Positions 15,490-22,855 are shown, counted from the stretch's first letter. The stretch is 64,000 nt of DNA from Clostridiales bacterium (GCA_022508245.1 JAFLVO010000001.1:310001-374000), one strand, 5' to 3'. Made by a program: numbers and translations. Notes: generated by a model from the sequence alone, not told the origin.

Positions 15490-16176
15490 TTAGAACTTTT
15501 CAAATTTATAACCCTGTTGTTTAAAATAGCGAATTACGTTTTTAATTGCCTCGGCTGTTGCCGTCTTGTCTGTCGTATCGTGGGCAAGCAGAACAACTTT
15601 ATCTCTGTTCGCCGCCGTTGCAACCGCCGTATCGAAAAGGCTGTCGGGTGTTGGGTCTTGCAGCTCCGCGTCGTTTAAAGAGGCGTTCCAATCTATATAC
15701 TTCATCCCCCTGTCAAGCACCGCCTGCTTTAAGGGTTCGGAAAGAAAAAAGCTCCCTCCGGGAAAACGGTAAACAGAGGCAGGCGCGCCCGCAATCTCTT
15801 GTATTACTTTGTTGCACCTGTCTATATCCTCTAATAGGCTCTGCACGGAGGAATAAATCTCGTTGTAAACATGCGAATAGGAGTGCACACCAAGCGTATG
15901 TCCCTCGCGCACAGCCCGTCTTAAAATATCCTTGCGCAAAACGGCGTTTTTACCGACTATAAAAAAGGTGGCTTTTACGTTTTCCTCCTTCAAAACGTCC
16001 AGAATTTTTGGTGTAACTCTGTCGCTCGGGCCGTCGTCGAAAGTGAGATAAATTATTTTTTCGCTGCTGTCCGCAAAAGTCAAAGTCGTTTTTTGAGGCG
16101 TAAATCCTGTAACTAACGCGATTATGATTGCAAGCAATATAATAGCGGCGAAAACGGCGCTGTAATTTCTCTTCAT
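15490..16176 (-). CDS. Membrane-anchored or secreted polysaccharide deacetylase (NodB domain)
   Basis: 228 residues. An N-terminal hydrophobic segment (FAAIILLAIIIALVTGF) serves as signal peptide or anchor. The NodB domain carries motif 1 (LTFDDGPS, catalytic Asp and metal Asp), motif 2 (HSYSH, metal histidines) and motif 3 (RFPGGS); a late HDT completes the site. Such enzymes remove N-acetyl groups from peptidoglycan or similar glycans. In spore-formers PdaA-type members act on cortex muramic acid, so this may belong to sporulation (inference). ATG 16176 is preferred to a longer frame from 16233, which would run into the repeat element. No clear Shine-Dalgarno site; CAAAAT lies 6 nt upstream. 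Confidence 0.86.
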   Translation of the reverse strand: MKRNYSAVFAAIILLAIIIALVTGFTPQKTTLTFADSSEKIIYLTFDDGPSDRVTPKILDVLKEENVKATFFIVGKNAVLRKDILRRAVREGHTLGVHSYSHVYNEIYSSVQSLLEDIDRCNKVIQEIAGAPASVYRFPGGSFFLSEPLKQAVLDRGMKYIDWNASLNDAELQDPTPDSLFDTAVATAANRDKVVLLAHDTTDKTATAEAIKNVIRYFKQQGYKFEKF

Positions 16177-16200
16177 AACCACATTTTGCGCAATTTGCAA

Positions 16201-16492
16201 AAAAATACGATAAACCACGCAGAATAAAAGCATATTTTTGTAAAACGCTTTACGGCGCGCCCCAAAATCACATTTTTGGGGATGCGCACCCGATTTGCGA
16301 ATACTTTTTGCACTAGAATATCAGAATTTTTTACAGTAAGGTGTGCAAAGTGTCGCTTCGCTCGCACGCCTAAGTGGAGGGGAATTGACGTGATTTAATA
16401 ATTGTGTGCCCTAAATTATCACGTCAAGGGGAACATAGTGCCCGAAGCTCACGAAAAATATGCCACGCAGAATAGAGGCATATTTTTGTGAA
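16201..16492. repeat. Hairpin-rich intergenic element, copy 2 (expanded)
   Basis: Shares its ends with the element at 11193-11380: a GCAGAATA motif at 16219-16226, the stem-loop CCCCAAAA-TCACAT-TTTTGGGG (16260-16281), GGGGAACATAGT, and the bulged-G hairpin TCACGAAAAATATGCC / GGCATATTTTTGTGA (16449-16491) around loop ACGCAGAATAGA. It carries an extra ~120 nt with a 10-bp inverted repeat TTGACGTGAT / ATCACGTCAA (16385-16427) and a GTGCGAGCGAAGCGAC motif (minus strand, 16350-16366) related to the repeats near 17.6 kb. It lies between two minus-strand genes. Confidence 0.7.
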
Positions 16493-16497
16493 CAGTT

Positions 16498-17175
16498 TTA
16501 ATATAGTTCAATATTTATTACCGTGTCGGCAATGGCAATTTGAAGCTTTCGCAAATCTTTTGAATAGACAATGCCGCTCCCCGCGTCCTCGCAAATAATA
16601 GTAAGTCTTTTAAGCTCGTTTGAAAAACAGTTGCTCATATTAGCATTTTGCAGACTTTTAAGTCCTTTTAAAAGGTCTGAGATAACCTGTTTTGCGTTGG
16701 CTTGCGAGTATTCGCCTGTGTCAAGCTTGTTCGCGCAGGCGTAGGCAAGCGAAGAGAGAGAGGTAAGAGTATTCAAATTCCCCCTAAAAAGCTCGGCATT
16801 TTTTCCCGCCGAACGGGGTAGCGAGTACTCCGTTATCTCCTTTTTTAACACGAAACAGTCAAGTTCGCGCCTTGCAAGGCTGTCGCGCACAGCGTTTGCG
16901 TCGTTTTCGGAGTAATAGCAGGAAACGGTAATAAAGTATTCGCCGTCAAGCTCGAGAATATATCCCGCCCCGCCGTAGCTTGAAACGGCGTCGGAAATGG
17001 ACGAGGCAGAAAGATAGTTGTCCGACGACTTGTAGCACACGAAATAGAAAGTCGTTTTAAAGGTAAGCGTCAGTGTATTGCAGGATACGGCAAACGCGCA
17101 GATAATTACGGTAACCGCAAAAATTGCCCCAACGGCAACAACAAAAGGTGTAATTTCCCGCCTGCGCACTCTCAT
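16498..17175 (-). CDS. Membrane-anchored SPOR-like protein
   Basis: 225 residues: a basic N-terminus, one membrane helix (about residues 11-32), then an extracytoplasmic part. Residues ~55-105 (SSYGGAGYILELDGEYFITVSCYYSENDANAVRDSLARRELDCFVLKKE) have the SPOR-domain pattern of two strand-helix-strand units, a fold that binds peptidoglycan stripped of stem peptides. The last ~110 residues are helical and unassigned. The start codon has no clear ribosome binding site. It is probably co-transcribed with the polysaccharide deacetylase downstream, the repeat element lying between them. SPOR assignment is by pattern only. Confidence 0.6.
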   Translation of the reverse strand: MRVRRREITPFVVAVGAIFAVTVIICAFAVSCNTLTLTFKTTFYFVCYKSSDNYLSASSISDAVSSYGGAGYILELDGEYFITVSCYYSENDANAVRDSLARRELDCFVLKKEITEYSLPRSAGKNAELFRGNLNTLTSLSSLAYACANKLDTGEYSQANAKQVISDLLKGLKSLQNANMSNCFSNELKRLTIICEDAGSGIVYSKDLRKLQIAIADTVINIELY

Positions 17176-17252
17176 AGTATAAAAATATTACGAAACCTCA
17201 ATTTCTATTCGGTAAAACGGACAATAAAAATTATTAAGCGGTATAAAAATGC

Positions 17253-17280
17253 TTGCAAAAATAAATTTATTTGATATAAT
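17253..17280 (+). promoter_or_regulatory. Promoter of the tRNA-Thr locus
   Basis: TTGCAA (17253-17258), 16-bp spacer, TATAAT (17275-17280), 39 nt before the first tRNA-like sequence. Confidence 0.6.
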
Positions 17281-17318
17281 AATATAGCAAGTTGCAATTA
17301 AAGCAACGAAAATACAAT

Positions 17319-17457
17319 GCTACTGTGGCTCAGTTGGTAGAGCAGCTGATTCGTAATCAGCAGGTCGCCAGTTCGCGCGAGGGCGTAGCCCGAAGCTTTG
17401 CGCCCTTATTATAAAAGGTTTCAGATAATAATGCGCAAAGTATGGTCAGTAGCTCCA
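17319..17457 (+). pseudogene. tRNA-Thr(CGT) copy split in the T-loop by a 63-nt hairpin insert
   Basis: Positions 17319-17375 reproduce the first 57 nt of the intact tRNA-Thr at 17475 with a single change in the D-loop. Positions 17439-17457 reproduce its last 19 nt, including CAGTAGC acceptor strand and TCCA. Removing 17376-17438 leaves exactly 76 nt, the size of the intact gene. The insert falls between T-loop positions G57 and A58 and folds into the CTTTGCGC / GCGCAAAG hairpin. The T-stem 3' strand has changed (ATGGT in place of CTGGC), so the conserved G53-C61 pair is lost. That favours a dead copy, although spliced or tolerated insertion cannot be excluded. Confidence 0.75.
17376..17438 (+). 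repeat. 63-nt hairpin repeat, copy A (inside tRNA-Thr)
   Basis: Contains GCGAGGGCGTAGC followed by a long hairpin with arms CTTTGCGC...TTATTAT / ATAATAA.GCGCAAAG and an AAAAGGTTTCAG loop. Copies B (17615-17674) and C (17868-17936) lie downstream. Confidence 0.75.
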
Positions 17458-17474
17458 GAAACTTAATATAATCT

Positions 17475-17550
17475 GCTACTGTGGCTCAGTCGGTAGAGCA
17501 GCTGATTCGTAATCAGCAGGTCGCCAGTTCGAGTCTGGCCAGTAGCTCCA
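17475..17550 (+). tRNA. tRNA-Thr (anticodon CGT)
   Basis: 76-nt cloverleaf. Acceptor GCTACTG pairs with CAGTAGC; D-arm GCTC...GAGC; anticodon stem GCTGA/TCAGC around loop TTCGTAA, giving anticodon CGT which reads ACG; T-arm GCCAG/CTGGC with loop TTCGAGT; discriminator T and encoded CCA. A terminator follows directly. Confidence 0.95.
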
Positions 17551-17583
17551 AAAAAAAGCACCTCTACAAGGGGTGCTTTTTTT
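17551..17583 (+). terminator. Terminator of tRNA-Thr
   Basis: A-run, GCACC, loop, GGTGC, T-run (17576-17583). The same hairpin recurs at 17806-17839. Confidence 0.88.
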
Positions 17584-17614
17584 AGAGCTATTTTGATAGT
17601 GAGAACTGTGTTCG

Positions 17615-17691
17615 TGCGAGCGTAGCGAAGCTTTGCGCCCTTATTATAAAGGTTTCAGATAATAATGCGCAAAGTCCGGCCAGTAGCTCCA
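17615..17691 (+). repeat. Hairpin repeat copy B joined to a tRNA-Thr 3' fragment
   Basis: Same hairpin as copy A (arms CTTTGCGC / GCGCAAAG, 17631-17674). It is followed by AGT, CCGGC, CAGTAGC and TCCA (17673-17691), the 3' end of tRNA-Thr from T-loop to CCA. No 5' tRNA half is present; the sequence upstream is the post-terminator spacer also seen before copy C. Confidence 0.7.
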
Positions 17692-17692
17692 T

Positions 17693-17745
17693 CGTCGCGG
17701 CAAAGCGACGTTTTAGAGAGGTTTTTCAAAAAACCTCTCTTTTTC
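17693..17745 (+). terminator. Two consecutive terminator hairpins
   Basis: CGTCGC / GCGACG then TTTT (17693-17714), and AGAGAGGTTTTT / AAAAACCTCTCT then TTTT (17715-17745). Confidence 0.7.
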
Positions 17746-17805
17746 TATGCTTACCGCTCCTCGGTCGCTGGCTTTCGCTTACTTCGTTCGCTCGGCAAAT
17801 GCTCC

Positions 17806-17936
17806 AAAAAATGCACCTCTACAAGGGGTGCTTTTTTTTGGAGCTATTTTGATAGTGAGAACTGTGTTTGCGCGAGGGCGTTAGCCTTACGCTTTGCACC
17901 CCTTATTTTAAAGATTTTAGATAATAAGGCACAAAG
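17806..17936 (+). repeat. Duplicated terminator-spacer-hairpin unit with hairpin copy C
   Basis: The terminator, the GAGCTATTTTGATAGTGAGA spacer and hairpin copy C repeat the arrangement at 17551-17674. Hairpin C (17892-17936) is diverged (CTTTGCACCCCTTATT ... ATAATAAGGCACAAAG). The rest of 17300-18000 holds no protein gene I would accept. Confidence 0.7.
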
Positions 17937-17963
17937 TACGAGCCGACGGTTCAAAACTTTTGC

Positions 17964-17992
17964 TTGCATTATACTTTGCATTGCGGTAAAAT
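17964..17992 (+). promoter_or_regulatory. Promoter of the methyltransferase gene
   Basis: TTGCAT (17964-17969), 17-bp spacer, TAAAAT (17987-17992), about 30 nt before the start codon. Confidence 0.5.
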
Positions 17993-18028
17993 CTTTATAC
18001 GGGAAACGTTAATTAAAGGGGGCGGAAA

Positions 18029-18805
18029 ATGACGGCATTTGAAAAAACGTTTGATAACGCAGCCTTGGATTATGATAAAAGTCGTCCAACATATGTTAAG
18101 GAAATATATGAAGATATATTTAAATATAAGCCAATCATTTCCGACAGTTATGTGCTTGAAATCGGGTTAGGAACAGGAAAGGCGTCACGGCGGATATTGG
18201 ACACGCAATGTCATTTTATCGGAGTTGAACCGGGAGAGAAATTAGCCTGTATAGCACGTTCTCGATATAAGTCCTATGCTAATTTCTCGTTATTTAATCA
18301 AACGTTGCAAGATTTTGTCTGTTCCGATAAGTCATTTGACCTCATTTATGCTGCAACGGCATTTCACTGGATTCCGGAGGAATACGGATATAACCGTGTT
18401 TTCAATTTGTTAAAACCAGGAGGCGCATTTGCCCGCTTTGCCTATCATGCAGGAATAGACAAGGGAAGAGAGGCAATGACAAAGGAAATACAAAAAGTTT
18501 ATTCCAAATACATGCATATAAAGGAACAACCTGAACAATTCGGTGCGGAGGATGCAAAGAAATTATCCGAAACCGCATATCAATACGGTTTTATTGATAC
18601 CGCGTATCGATTATATTCCGTAACAAAAGATTTCAGTGCAGATGAATATATGGCATTATTGCGGACATATCCCGACCATATGAAAGTTGCGGAGGCTGAC
18701 AGAAAAATGCTTTTTGAAGGCATTCGCTCTGCGATTAACAATCACGGCGGGATTATTACCGTAAATTATACAATGGATTTGGAATTAGCAAGGAAACCCT
18801 ATTAA
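18029..18805 (+). CDS. Class I SAM-dependent methyltransferase
   Basis: 258 residues. The Rossmann-type core has motif I (VLEIGLGTGKASRRIL, residues ~43-58), an acidic residue for the SAM ribose (GVEPGEKL), the motif after strand 4 (FDLIYAATAFHWIP) and LLKPGGAF after strand 5. The AFHWI signature is shared with trans-aconitate methyltransferase-like and UbiE-like small-molecule methylases, so the acceptor is probably a small metabolite; it cannot be named. AAGGGGG precedes the ATG. Codons are more A/T-ending than in neighbouring genes and the gene sits just after a rearranged tRNA locus, a common integration site. Acquisition by transfer is plausible. Confidence 0.82.
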   Translation: MTAFEKTFDNAALDYDKSRPTYVKEIYEDIFKYKPIISDSYVLEIGLGTGKASRRILDTQCHFIGVEPGEKLACIARSRYKSYANFSLFNQTLQDFVCSDKSFDLIYAATAFHWIPEEYGYNRVFNLLKPGGAFARFAYHAGIDKGREAMTKEIQKVYSKYMHIKEQPEQFGAEDAKKLSETAYQYGFIDTAYRLYSVTKDFSADEYMALLRTYPDHMKVAEADRKMLFEGIRSAINNHGGIITVNYTMDLELARKPY

Positions 18806-18890
18806 AACTAATTTCAATGCGCTGTCTCAAGCTCTTTGAACGGTTAAAAATTCAGAGCTTTAAAAAACTTTTCTTATATATAATAATTAG

Positions 18891-18919
18891 TTGTACTTCG
18901 GAAAATGTTTTGATATAAT
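18891..18919 (+). promoter_or_regulatory. Promoter of aspS
   Basis: TTGTAC (18891-18896), 17-bp spacer, TATAAT (18914-18919). The leader is about 33 nt. Confidence 0.7.
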
Positions 18920-18958
18920 TATATGGAAAAAATAACCAAATTTTTATTGAGGTAAATT

Positions 18959-20716
18959 ATGAAATACAGAACGCATAATTGCGGACAGCTTCGTAAAGAG
19001 GATGTCGGTAAAAAGGTAAAGATTGCGGGATGGCTTGACAGTAAGCGCGACAAAGGCGGTTTGCTTTTTGCCGTTTTACGTGATTTCTACGGAGTGACGC
19101 AGGTTGTCTGCTCGGAAGAACCCTGCCTGTCGGATTTGCGCAATATTCCCACCGAGTCAACTGTTTCTGTAGAAGGAGAGGTAGTACTCAGAAGTGCGCC
19201 CAACGAAAAACTGCCTACAGGTCTTATCGAAATTGTGCCCGAAAAGGTAGAAATTTTAGGCAAGCGCATAATGCCCGCTCTTCCGTTTGAGGTTTCTCAT
19301 TCGCTTGACGTAGGTGAAGATACACGTCTTCGCTACCGTTTCCTCGACCTTAGAAATCCGCTTGTAAAGGACAAAATTATTCTTCGTTCTCAAATCATAC
19401 AAGAGATACGCAGGCTTATGACCGAGCAAGGTTTCTTGGAAATATCCACGCCCATTTTAACGAGTTCTTCGCCCGAAGGCGCACGCGATTATATAGTACC
19501 CAGCCGAATCTATCCCGGCGAGTTCTATGCACTGCCTCAGGCGCCGCAGCAGTATAAACAGCTTTTAATGTGTTCGGGTTTTGATAAATATTTTCAGATT
19601 GCCCCCTGTTTCCGTGACGAAGATGCGCGTGCAGACCGTTCCCCCGGCGAGTTCTACCAGCTCGATTTGGAGATGGCGTTTGCAACTCAAGAGGACGTGT
19701 TCGGCGTTATAGAAGAGGTGTTCCCGCCCTTGTTTGCAAAGTTTTCGGGTTGGGAGGCGGATAAGCCCCCGTTCAGGAGAATAGCCTACCGCGACGCGCT
19801 TGAAACGTACGGTTCGGATAAGCCCGATCTTCGCAATCCGCTTACCGTCGCCGATATTTCGGAGATAATGCAGGGCTGCGGTTTTAACGCCGTAGAGGGA
19901 AAAATCGTTAAAGCCATTGCCGTAAACGGCACCGATGTTGCGCGCAAGTGGATAGATAAGACGGCGGAAGACTTCAAAATAAAAACAGAGGGCGGCACTA
20001 TGTTCTGGTTCAAGCTGGACGAGACGGGTGCGCCCGTAGGCGGAATTGCAAAATTCCTCGGCGATAAGATAGAAACACTGAAAGATAAATTGGCATTGAA
20101 AGCGGGTGCGTTTGTTGCGCTTGTCGTTGACGATACGCTCGGTCTTGCGCAGAAGCGGTCGGGTATCCTCCGCACAATGCTGGGTACGGGCTTAGACCTT
20201 CTTGAAAAGGACGTTTACCGTTTCTGCTGGATAGTCGACTTTCCCATGTACGAAATCGGCGAGGAGAGCGGCAAGCTTGAATTCTGCCACAATCCCTTCT
20301 CCATGCCGCAGGGCGGTTTGAAAGCATTGGAAGAGAAAGACCCGCTTGATATACTCGCTTGGCAGTACGACATCGTGTGCAACGGCGTTGAGCTTTCGTC
20401 GGGTGCGGTAAGAAACCACGACCCCGAAATTATGCTTAAAGCCTTTTCGCTTGTCGGATTGGGCAAAGACGAGGTTGTGAAAAAGTTCCCTGCCCTTTAC
20501 CATGCCTTTGAATACGGCGCACCTCCGCACGCCGGTGTAGCTCCGGGAGTGGACAGGATAGTAATGTTAATCTCCAATACCGTTAATATTCGTGAGGTTA
20601 TCGCATTCCCTATGAACAAAAATGCACGCGACCTCATGATGAACGCACCTTCTCCCGTCGAACAAAAACAGCTTGACGACGTGCATATCGTTTTGAAAAA
20701 CGAAAATAAAAAGTAA
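18959..20716 (+). CDS. aspS: Aspartate--tRNA ligase
   Basis: 585-residue class II synthetase charging tRNA-Asp. Order: OB-fold anticodon-binding domain (residues ~1-110, VKIAGWLDSKRDKGGLLFAVLRD), catalytic core with FLEISTPILTSSSPEGARDY, the flipping-loop region QAPQQYKQLLM, motif 2 (CFRDEDARADRSPGEFYQLD), the bacterial GAD insertion (residues ~290-420) and motif 3 (GVAPGVDRIVMLI). Length and GAD insertion mark the bacterial type. Whether it is discriminating or also makes Asp-tRNA-Asn cannot be settled without knowing if gatCAB is in the genome. GAGG is 8 nt before the ATG. It is monocistronic with a terminator. Confidence 0.97.
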   Translation: MKYRTHNCGQLRKEDVGKKVKIAGWLDSKRDKGGLLFAVLRDFYGVTQVVCSEEPCLSDLRNIPTESTVSVEGEVVLRSAPNEKLPTGLIEIVPEKVEILGKRIMPALPFEVSHSLDVGEDTRLRYRFLDLRNPLVKDKIILRSQIIQEIRRLMTEQGFLEISTPILTSSSPEGARDYIVPSRIYPGEFYALPQAPQQYKQLLMCSGFDKYFQIAPCFRDEDARADRSPGEFYQLDLEMAFATQEDVFGVIEEVFPPLFAKFSGWEADKPPFRRIAYRDALETYGSDKPDLRNPLTVADISEIMQGCGFNAVEGKIVKAIAVNGTDVARKWIDKTAEDFKIKTEGGTMFWFKLDETGAPVGGIAKFLGDKIETLKDKLALKAGAFVALVVDDTLGLAQKRSGILRTMLGTGLDLLEKDVYRFCWIVDFPMYEIGEESGKLEFCHNPFSMPQGGLKALEEKDPLDILAWQYDIVCNGVELSSGAVRNHDPEIMLKAFSLVGLGKDEVVKKFPALYHAFEYGAPPHAGVAPGVDRIVMLISNTVNIREVIAFPMNKNARDLMMNAPSPVEQKQLDDVHIVLKNENKK

Positions 20717-20736
20717 TATAAACAAAACTTGTATTG

Positions 20737-20767
20737 ACGCTCCGAAACATCGGAGCGTTATTTTTTT
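20737..20767 (+). terminator. Terminator of aspS
   Basis: ACGCTCCG (20737-20744), AAACAT loop, CGGAGCGT (20751-20758), then TATTTTTTT. Confidence 0.9.
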
Positions 20768-20785
20768 AAAATTTACAAAAAACCG

Positions 20786-20814
20786 TTGACAATGTTCTGT
20801 GCCTATTGTATAAT
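20786..20814 (+). promoter_or_regulatory. Promoter of the GntR-ABC operon
   Basis: Perfect TTGACA (20786-20791), 17-bp spacer, perfect TATAAT (20809-20814). A promoter this strong for a regulator operon implies repression. Confidence 0.85.
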
Positions 20815-20816
20815 CA

Positions 20817-20828
20817 CAGTAGGTACTG
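20817..20828 (+). promoter_or_regulatory. Probable operator of the GntR regulator
   Basis: Inverted repeat CAGTA-GG-TACTG straddling the expected transcription start, 3 nt after the -10 box. The position suits autorepression by the YtrA-type protein encoded just downstream. Confidence 0.45.
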
Positions 20829-20830
20829 AT

Positions 20831-21211
20831 ATGCAACTTATTATAACTTACGAATCGGGCGAGCCCATTTACGAACAAATTAAAAAGCAAATAAGAGGAA
20901 TGATACTCTCGGGCGACCTTATCGAGGGGGCTATGCTGCCCTCTATAAGAACGCTTGCAAAGGAGATAAGCGTGGGCATAATTACAGCCAAGCGCGCCTA
21001 TGACGACTTATGCAACGAAGGCTTTTGCTATTCTCTGCAAGGCAAGGGCATATTTGTCGCGTCCGTCAATAAAGAGATGGCGGAGGGGTACGCCGTAAAA
21101 GAGCTTCGGGCAAAAGTAAAAGAAATAAAGTCGTTCGCCGTGCAAAATTCGGTAAATATAAATATAATAAAACAAATTTTTAAAGAAGAAATGGGAGATA
21201 TGACAAAATGA
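20831..21211 (+). CDS. GntR-family (YtrA-type) transcriptional regulator
   Basis: 126 residues. The N-terminal winged helix-turn-helix is clear (GEPIYEQIKKQIRGMILSGDL, LPSIRTLAKEISVGIITAKRAYDDL, GKGIFVAS). The effector part is only ~45 residues of helix, as in the short YtrA subfamily that dimerises through it and represses ABC transporter operons, often released by cell-wall antibiotics. Start at ATG 20831: the upstream ATG at 20786 would lie in the promoter. Its stop overlaps the ATPase gene (ATGA at 21208). Regulation by its own product is inferred from the inverted repeat at the transcript start. Confidence 0.88.
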   Translation: MQLIITYESGEPIYEQIKKQIRGMILSGDLIEGAMLPSIRTLAKEISVGIITAKRAYDDLCNEGFCYSLQGKGIFVASVNKEMAEGYAVKELRAKVKEIKSFAVQNSVNINIIKQIFKEEMGDMTK

Positions 21212-22083
21212 ACGGTTTGGAAATAAACAATCTCACAATAGATTTGGGCGGATTTAAAATTTCGGACTTAAATCTTGAAATAAAGAGCGGATGCATTACG
21301 GGGCTCGTGGGCAGAAACGGCGCGGGCAAGACCACACTGCTAAAAACTATAATGCGTCAATTGGAACCCGTATCGGGGCGCATACTCTACAACGGTATGA
21401 AATTCATAGGCAACGAGGTGGAGGTGCTCAACTCAATTGCCTGCGTGTTCGACACCCCTCATTTTGCCCTTGCGTCCCGCCCCAAAAACCTTTTAAAGTA
21501 CTACAAATCGGCGTACAAGAATTTCGACGAAGAGCTTTTCCATAAACTAATGGCGAAATTCAATCTGCCCGAATCGCAGAGTATAAGCAAATACTCCTAC
21601 GGCATGCAGAAAAAATGCAATTTAATTTTTGGACTGTGTCAGAACCCCGAAATTCTCCTTTTAGACGAGCCCACTTCGGGTATAGACCCCTACGACAGAA
21701 AGGAGATAGTAACCCTCGTTCAGGAATTTATGATGAACGAAAATCACACGGTACTCTTTTCAACTCACATAACCGAGGATTTAGACAAAATTGCCGACTA
21801 TATCGTAATGATGGAAAACGGCAAAATCACCATGAACGAGGATAAGGTGTCCTTAACCGAAAAATACCGCCTTGTGCAGTGCGCTGTCATTCCCGATTAT
21901 TTGCAGGATAAGGCTATAGGCGTGCAGAAGAGCATGTTCGGATACACTTTCCTCGTAAAGGATATAGAAGTGAGCGGAGAGGGATTGCTTGTCAAGGTTC
22001 CCACGGTCGAGGAGATGTTCGTCCACCTCATAGGCACGGGAGATTTGGGCGGCGACAACCATGATGCAAAGAGGAGGAAGTGA
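21208..22083 (+). CDS. ABC transporter ATP-binding protein
   Basis: 291 residues. Walker A (GLVGRNGAGKTTLL, residue ~33), a degenerate signature motif (YSYGMQKK in place of LSGGQ), Walker B (EILLLDEPTSGIDP), and an H-loop His in LFSTHITED. The DEPTSGIDP and YGMQKK variants are typical of ATPases paired with ABC-2-type permeases for drug or antibiotic efflux and YtrB-like systems. The last ~80 residues form an accessory domain. It works with the two permease genes that follow. Overlaps the regulator gene by 4 nt; likely repressed by it. Confidence 0.93.
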   Translation: MNGLEINNLTIDLGGFKISDLNLEIKSGCITGLVGRNGAGKTTLLKTIMRQLEPVSGRILYNGMKFIGNEVEVLNSIACVFDTPHFALASRPKNLLKYYKSAYKNFDEELFHKLMAKFNLPESQSISKYSYGMQKKCNLIFGLCQNPEILLLDEPTSGIDPYDRKEIVTLVQEFMMNENHTVLFSTHITEDLDKIADYIVMMENGKITMNEDKVSLTEKYRLVQCAVIPDYLQDKAIGVQKSMFGYTFLVKDIEVSGEGLLVKVPTVEEMFVHLIGTGDLGGDNHDAKRRK

Positions 22084-22084
22084 T

Positions 22085-22855
22085 ATGAGAACTGTTCTAT
22101 ATAAAAGCGGTTTTTTAAGATATTTTTCCTCTCTTTTGGAATATTGCGAGCAGAGTAAACGCAAAAGAGGGTTCTATGGAATGTTCGTCTTTTTTATGGC
22201 TTTAACCTTCATTTTGAACGAGACAAGCTGGACATGGTTCTCGGCAGTGCTGCTTGCGGGAATAGCAATCCATCTCGGCGAACTGCGCAATTCAACGCCC
22301 AACGTAGTATCTCTTTCGCCCTATAAGCCCACCCAAAAACTGATATACGCATGGCTATCTCCATTACTGTACTTCGTACTTGCGCTTGCAACTATGCTGT
22401 TTATAAGGGTATTCTTTTTAAGTATATTCTCACTGTACGGGCTGTTGGTCGGCTTTGAGGTTTACCCGATATGGCAATATGCGTTTGCATTTGACCCCGC
22501 AGAAGAGATGGGTGCTTACGGCATATTGTTCGGGCTTATATTCCAGCTTGCGTGCTATTCGGCAGGTATGTTCTCCTCGTTTATAAAAAAGTGGAGCAAC
22601 AAGGCAATATTTATCTTCGCCTTTTGCGTAGTAGTGTATCTCTGCCTGCAATTTATGAGCCTGCCTTATTCTCTCACGCTAGAAAAGGGAATACGCTTTA
22701 TCGGTTTCTTTGCGGCTTCGCCCTTCTACGATTTTGGCTATAAATATATGCAGTATCCCTGGCTTGCCGTGCTTTTATGCGGAGTTGCCATGTTTGCATT
22801 TTTCGGCTTTACAGTATGGTTCACAGCCCGCAAAAACAGAGGCAAGGATTACTAA
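22085..22855 (+). CDS. ABC-2 type permease component 1
   Basis: 256-residue integral membrane protein with about six hydrophobic segments. ATG 22085 is selected since GGAGG stands 7 nt ahead of it; an in-frame ATG at 22061 overlaps the ATPase gene and has no site. It is the transmembrane partner of the ATPase at 21208. The N-terminal cytoplasmic stretch (LRYFSSLLEYCEQSKRKRG) is basic. No substrate can be inferred beyond the YtrA-type operon context. Confidence 0.8.
   Translation: MRTVLYKSGFLRYFSSLLEYCEQSKRKRGFYGMFVFFMALTFILNETSWTWFSAVLLAGIAIHLGELRNSTPNVVSLSPYKPTQKLIYAWLSPLLYFVLALATMLFIRVFFLSIFSLYGLLVGFEVYPIWQYAFAFDPAEEMGAYGILFGLIFQLACYSAGMFSSFIKKWSNKAIFIFAFCVVVYLCLQFMSLPYSLTLEKGIRFIGFFAASPFYDFGYKYMQYPWLAVLLCGVAMFAFFGFTVWFTARKNRGKDY

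Noticed and set aside
15546-15962. 138-codon plus-strand frame
   Set aside because: Lies wholly antisense to the polysaccharide deacetylase motifs.
17376-17438. Group I intron in tRNA-Thr
   Set aside because: 63 nt is far too short, no P/Q/R/S core elements are present, and the site is the T-loop instead of the anticodon loop.
17665-18012. 115-codon frame across the tRNA-Thr repeats
   Set aside because: It runs through a tRNA fragment and several terminators and overlaps the methyltransferase promoter; not a plausible protein.
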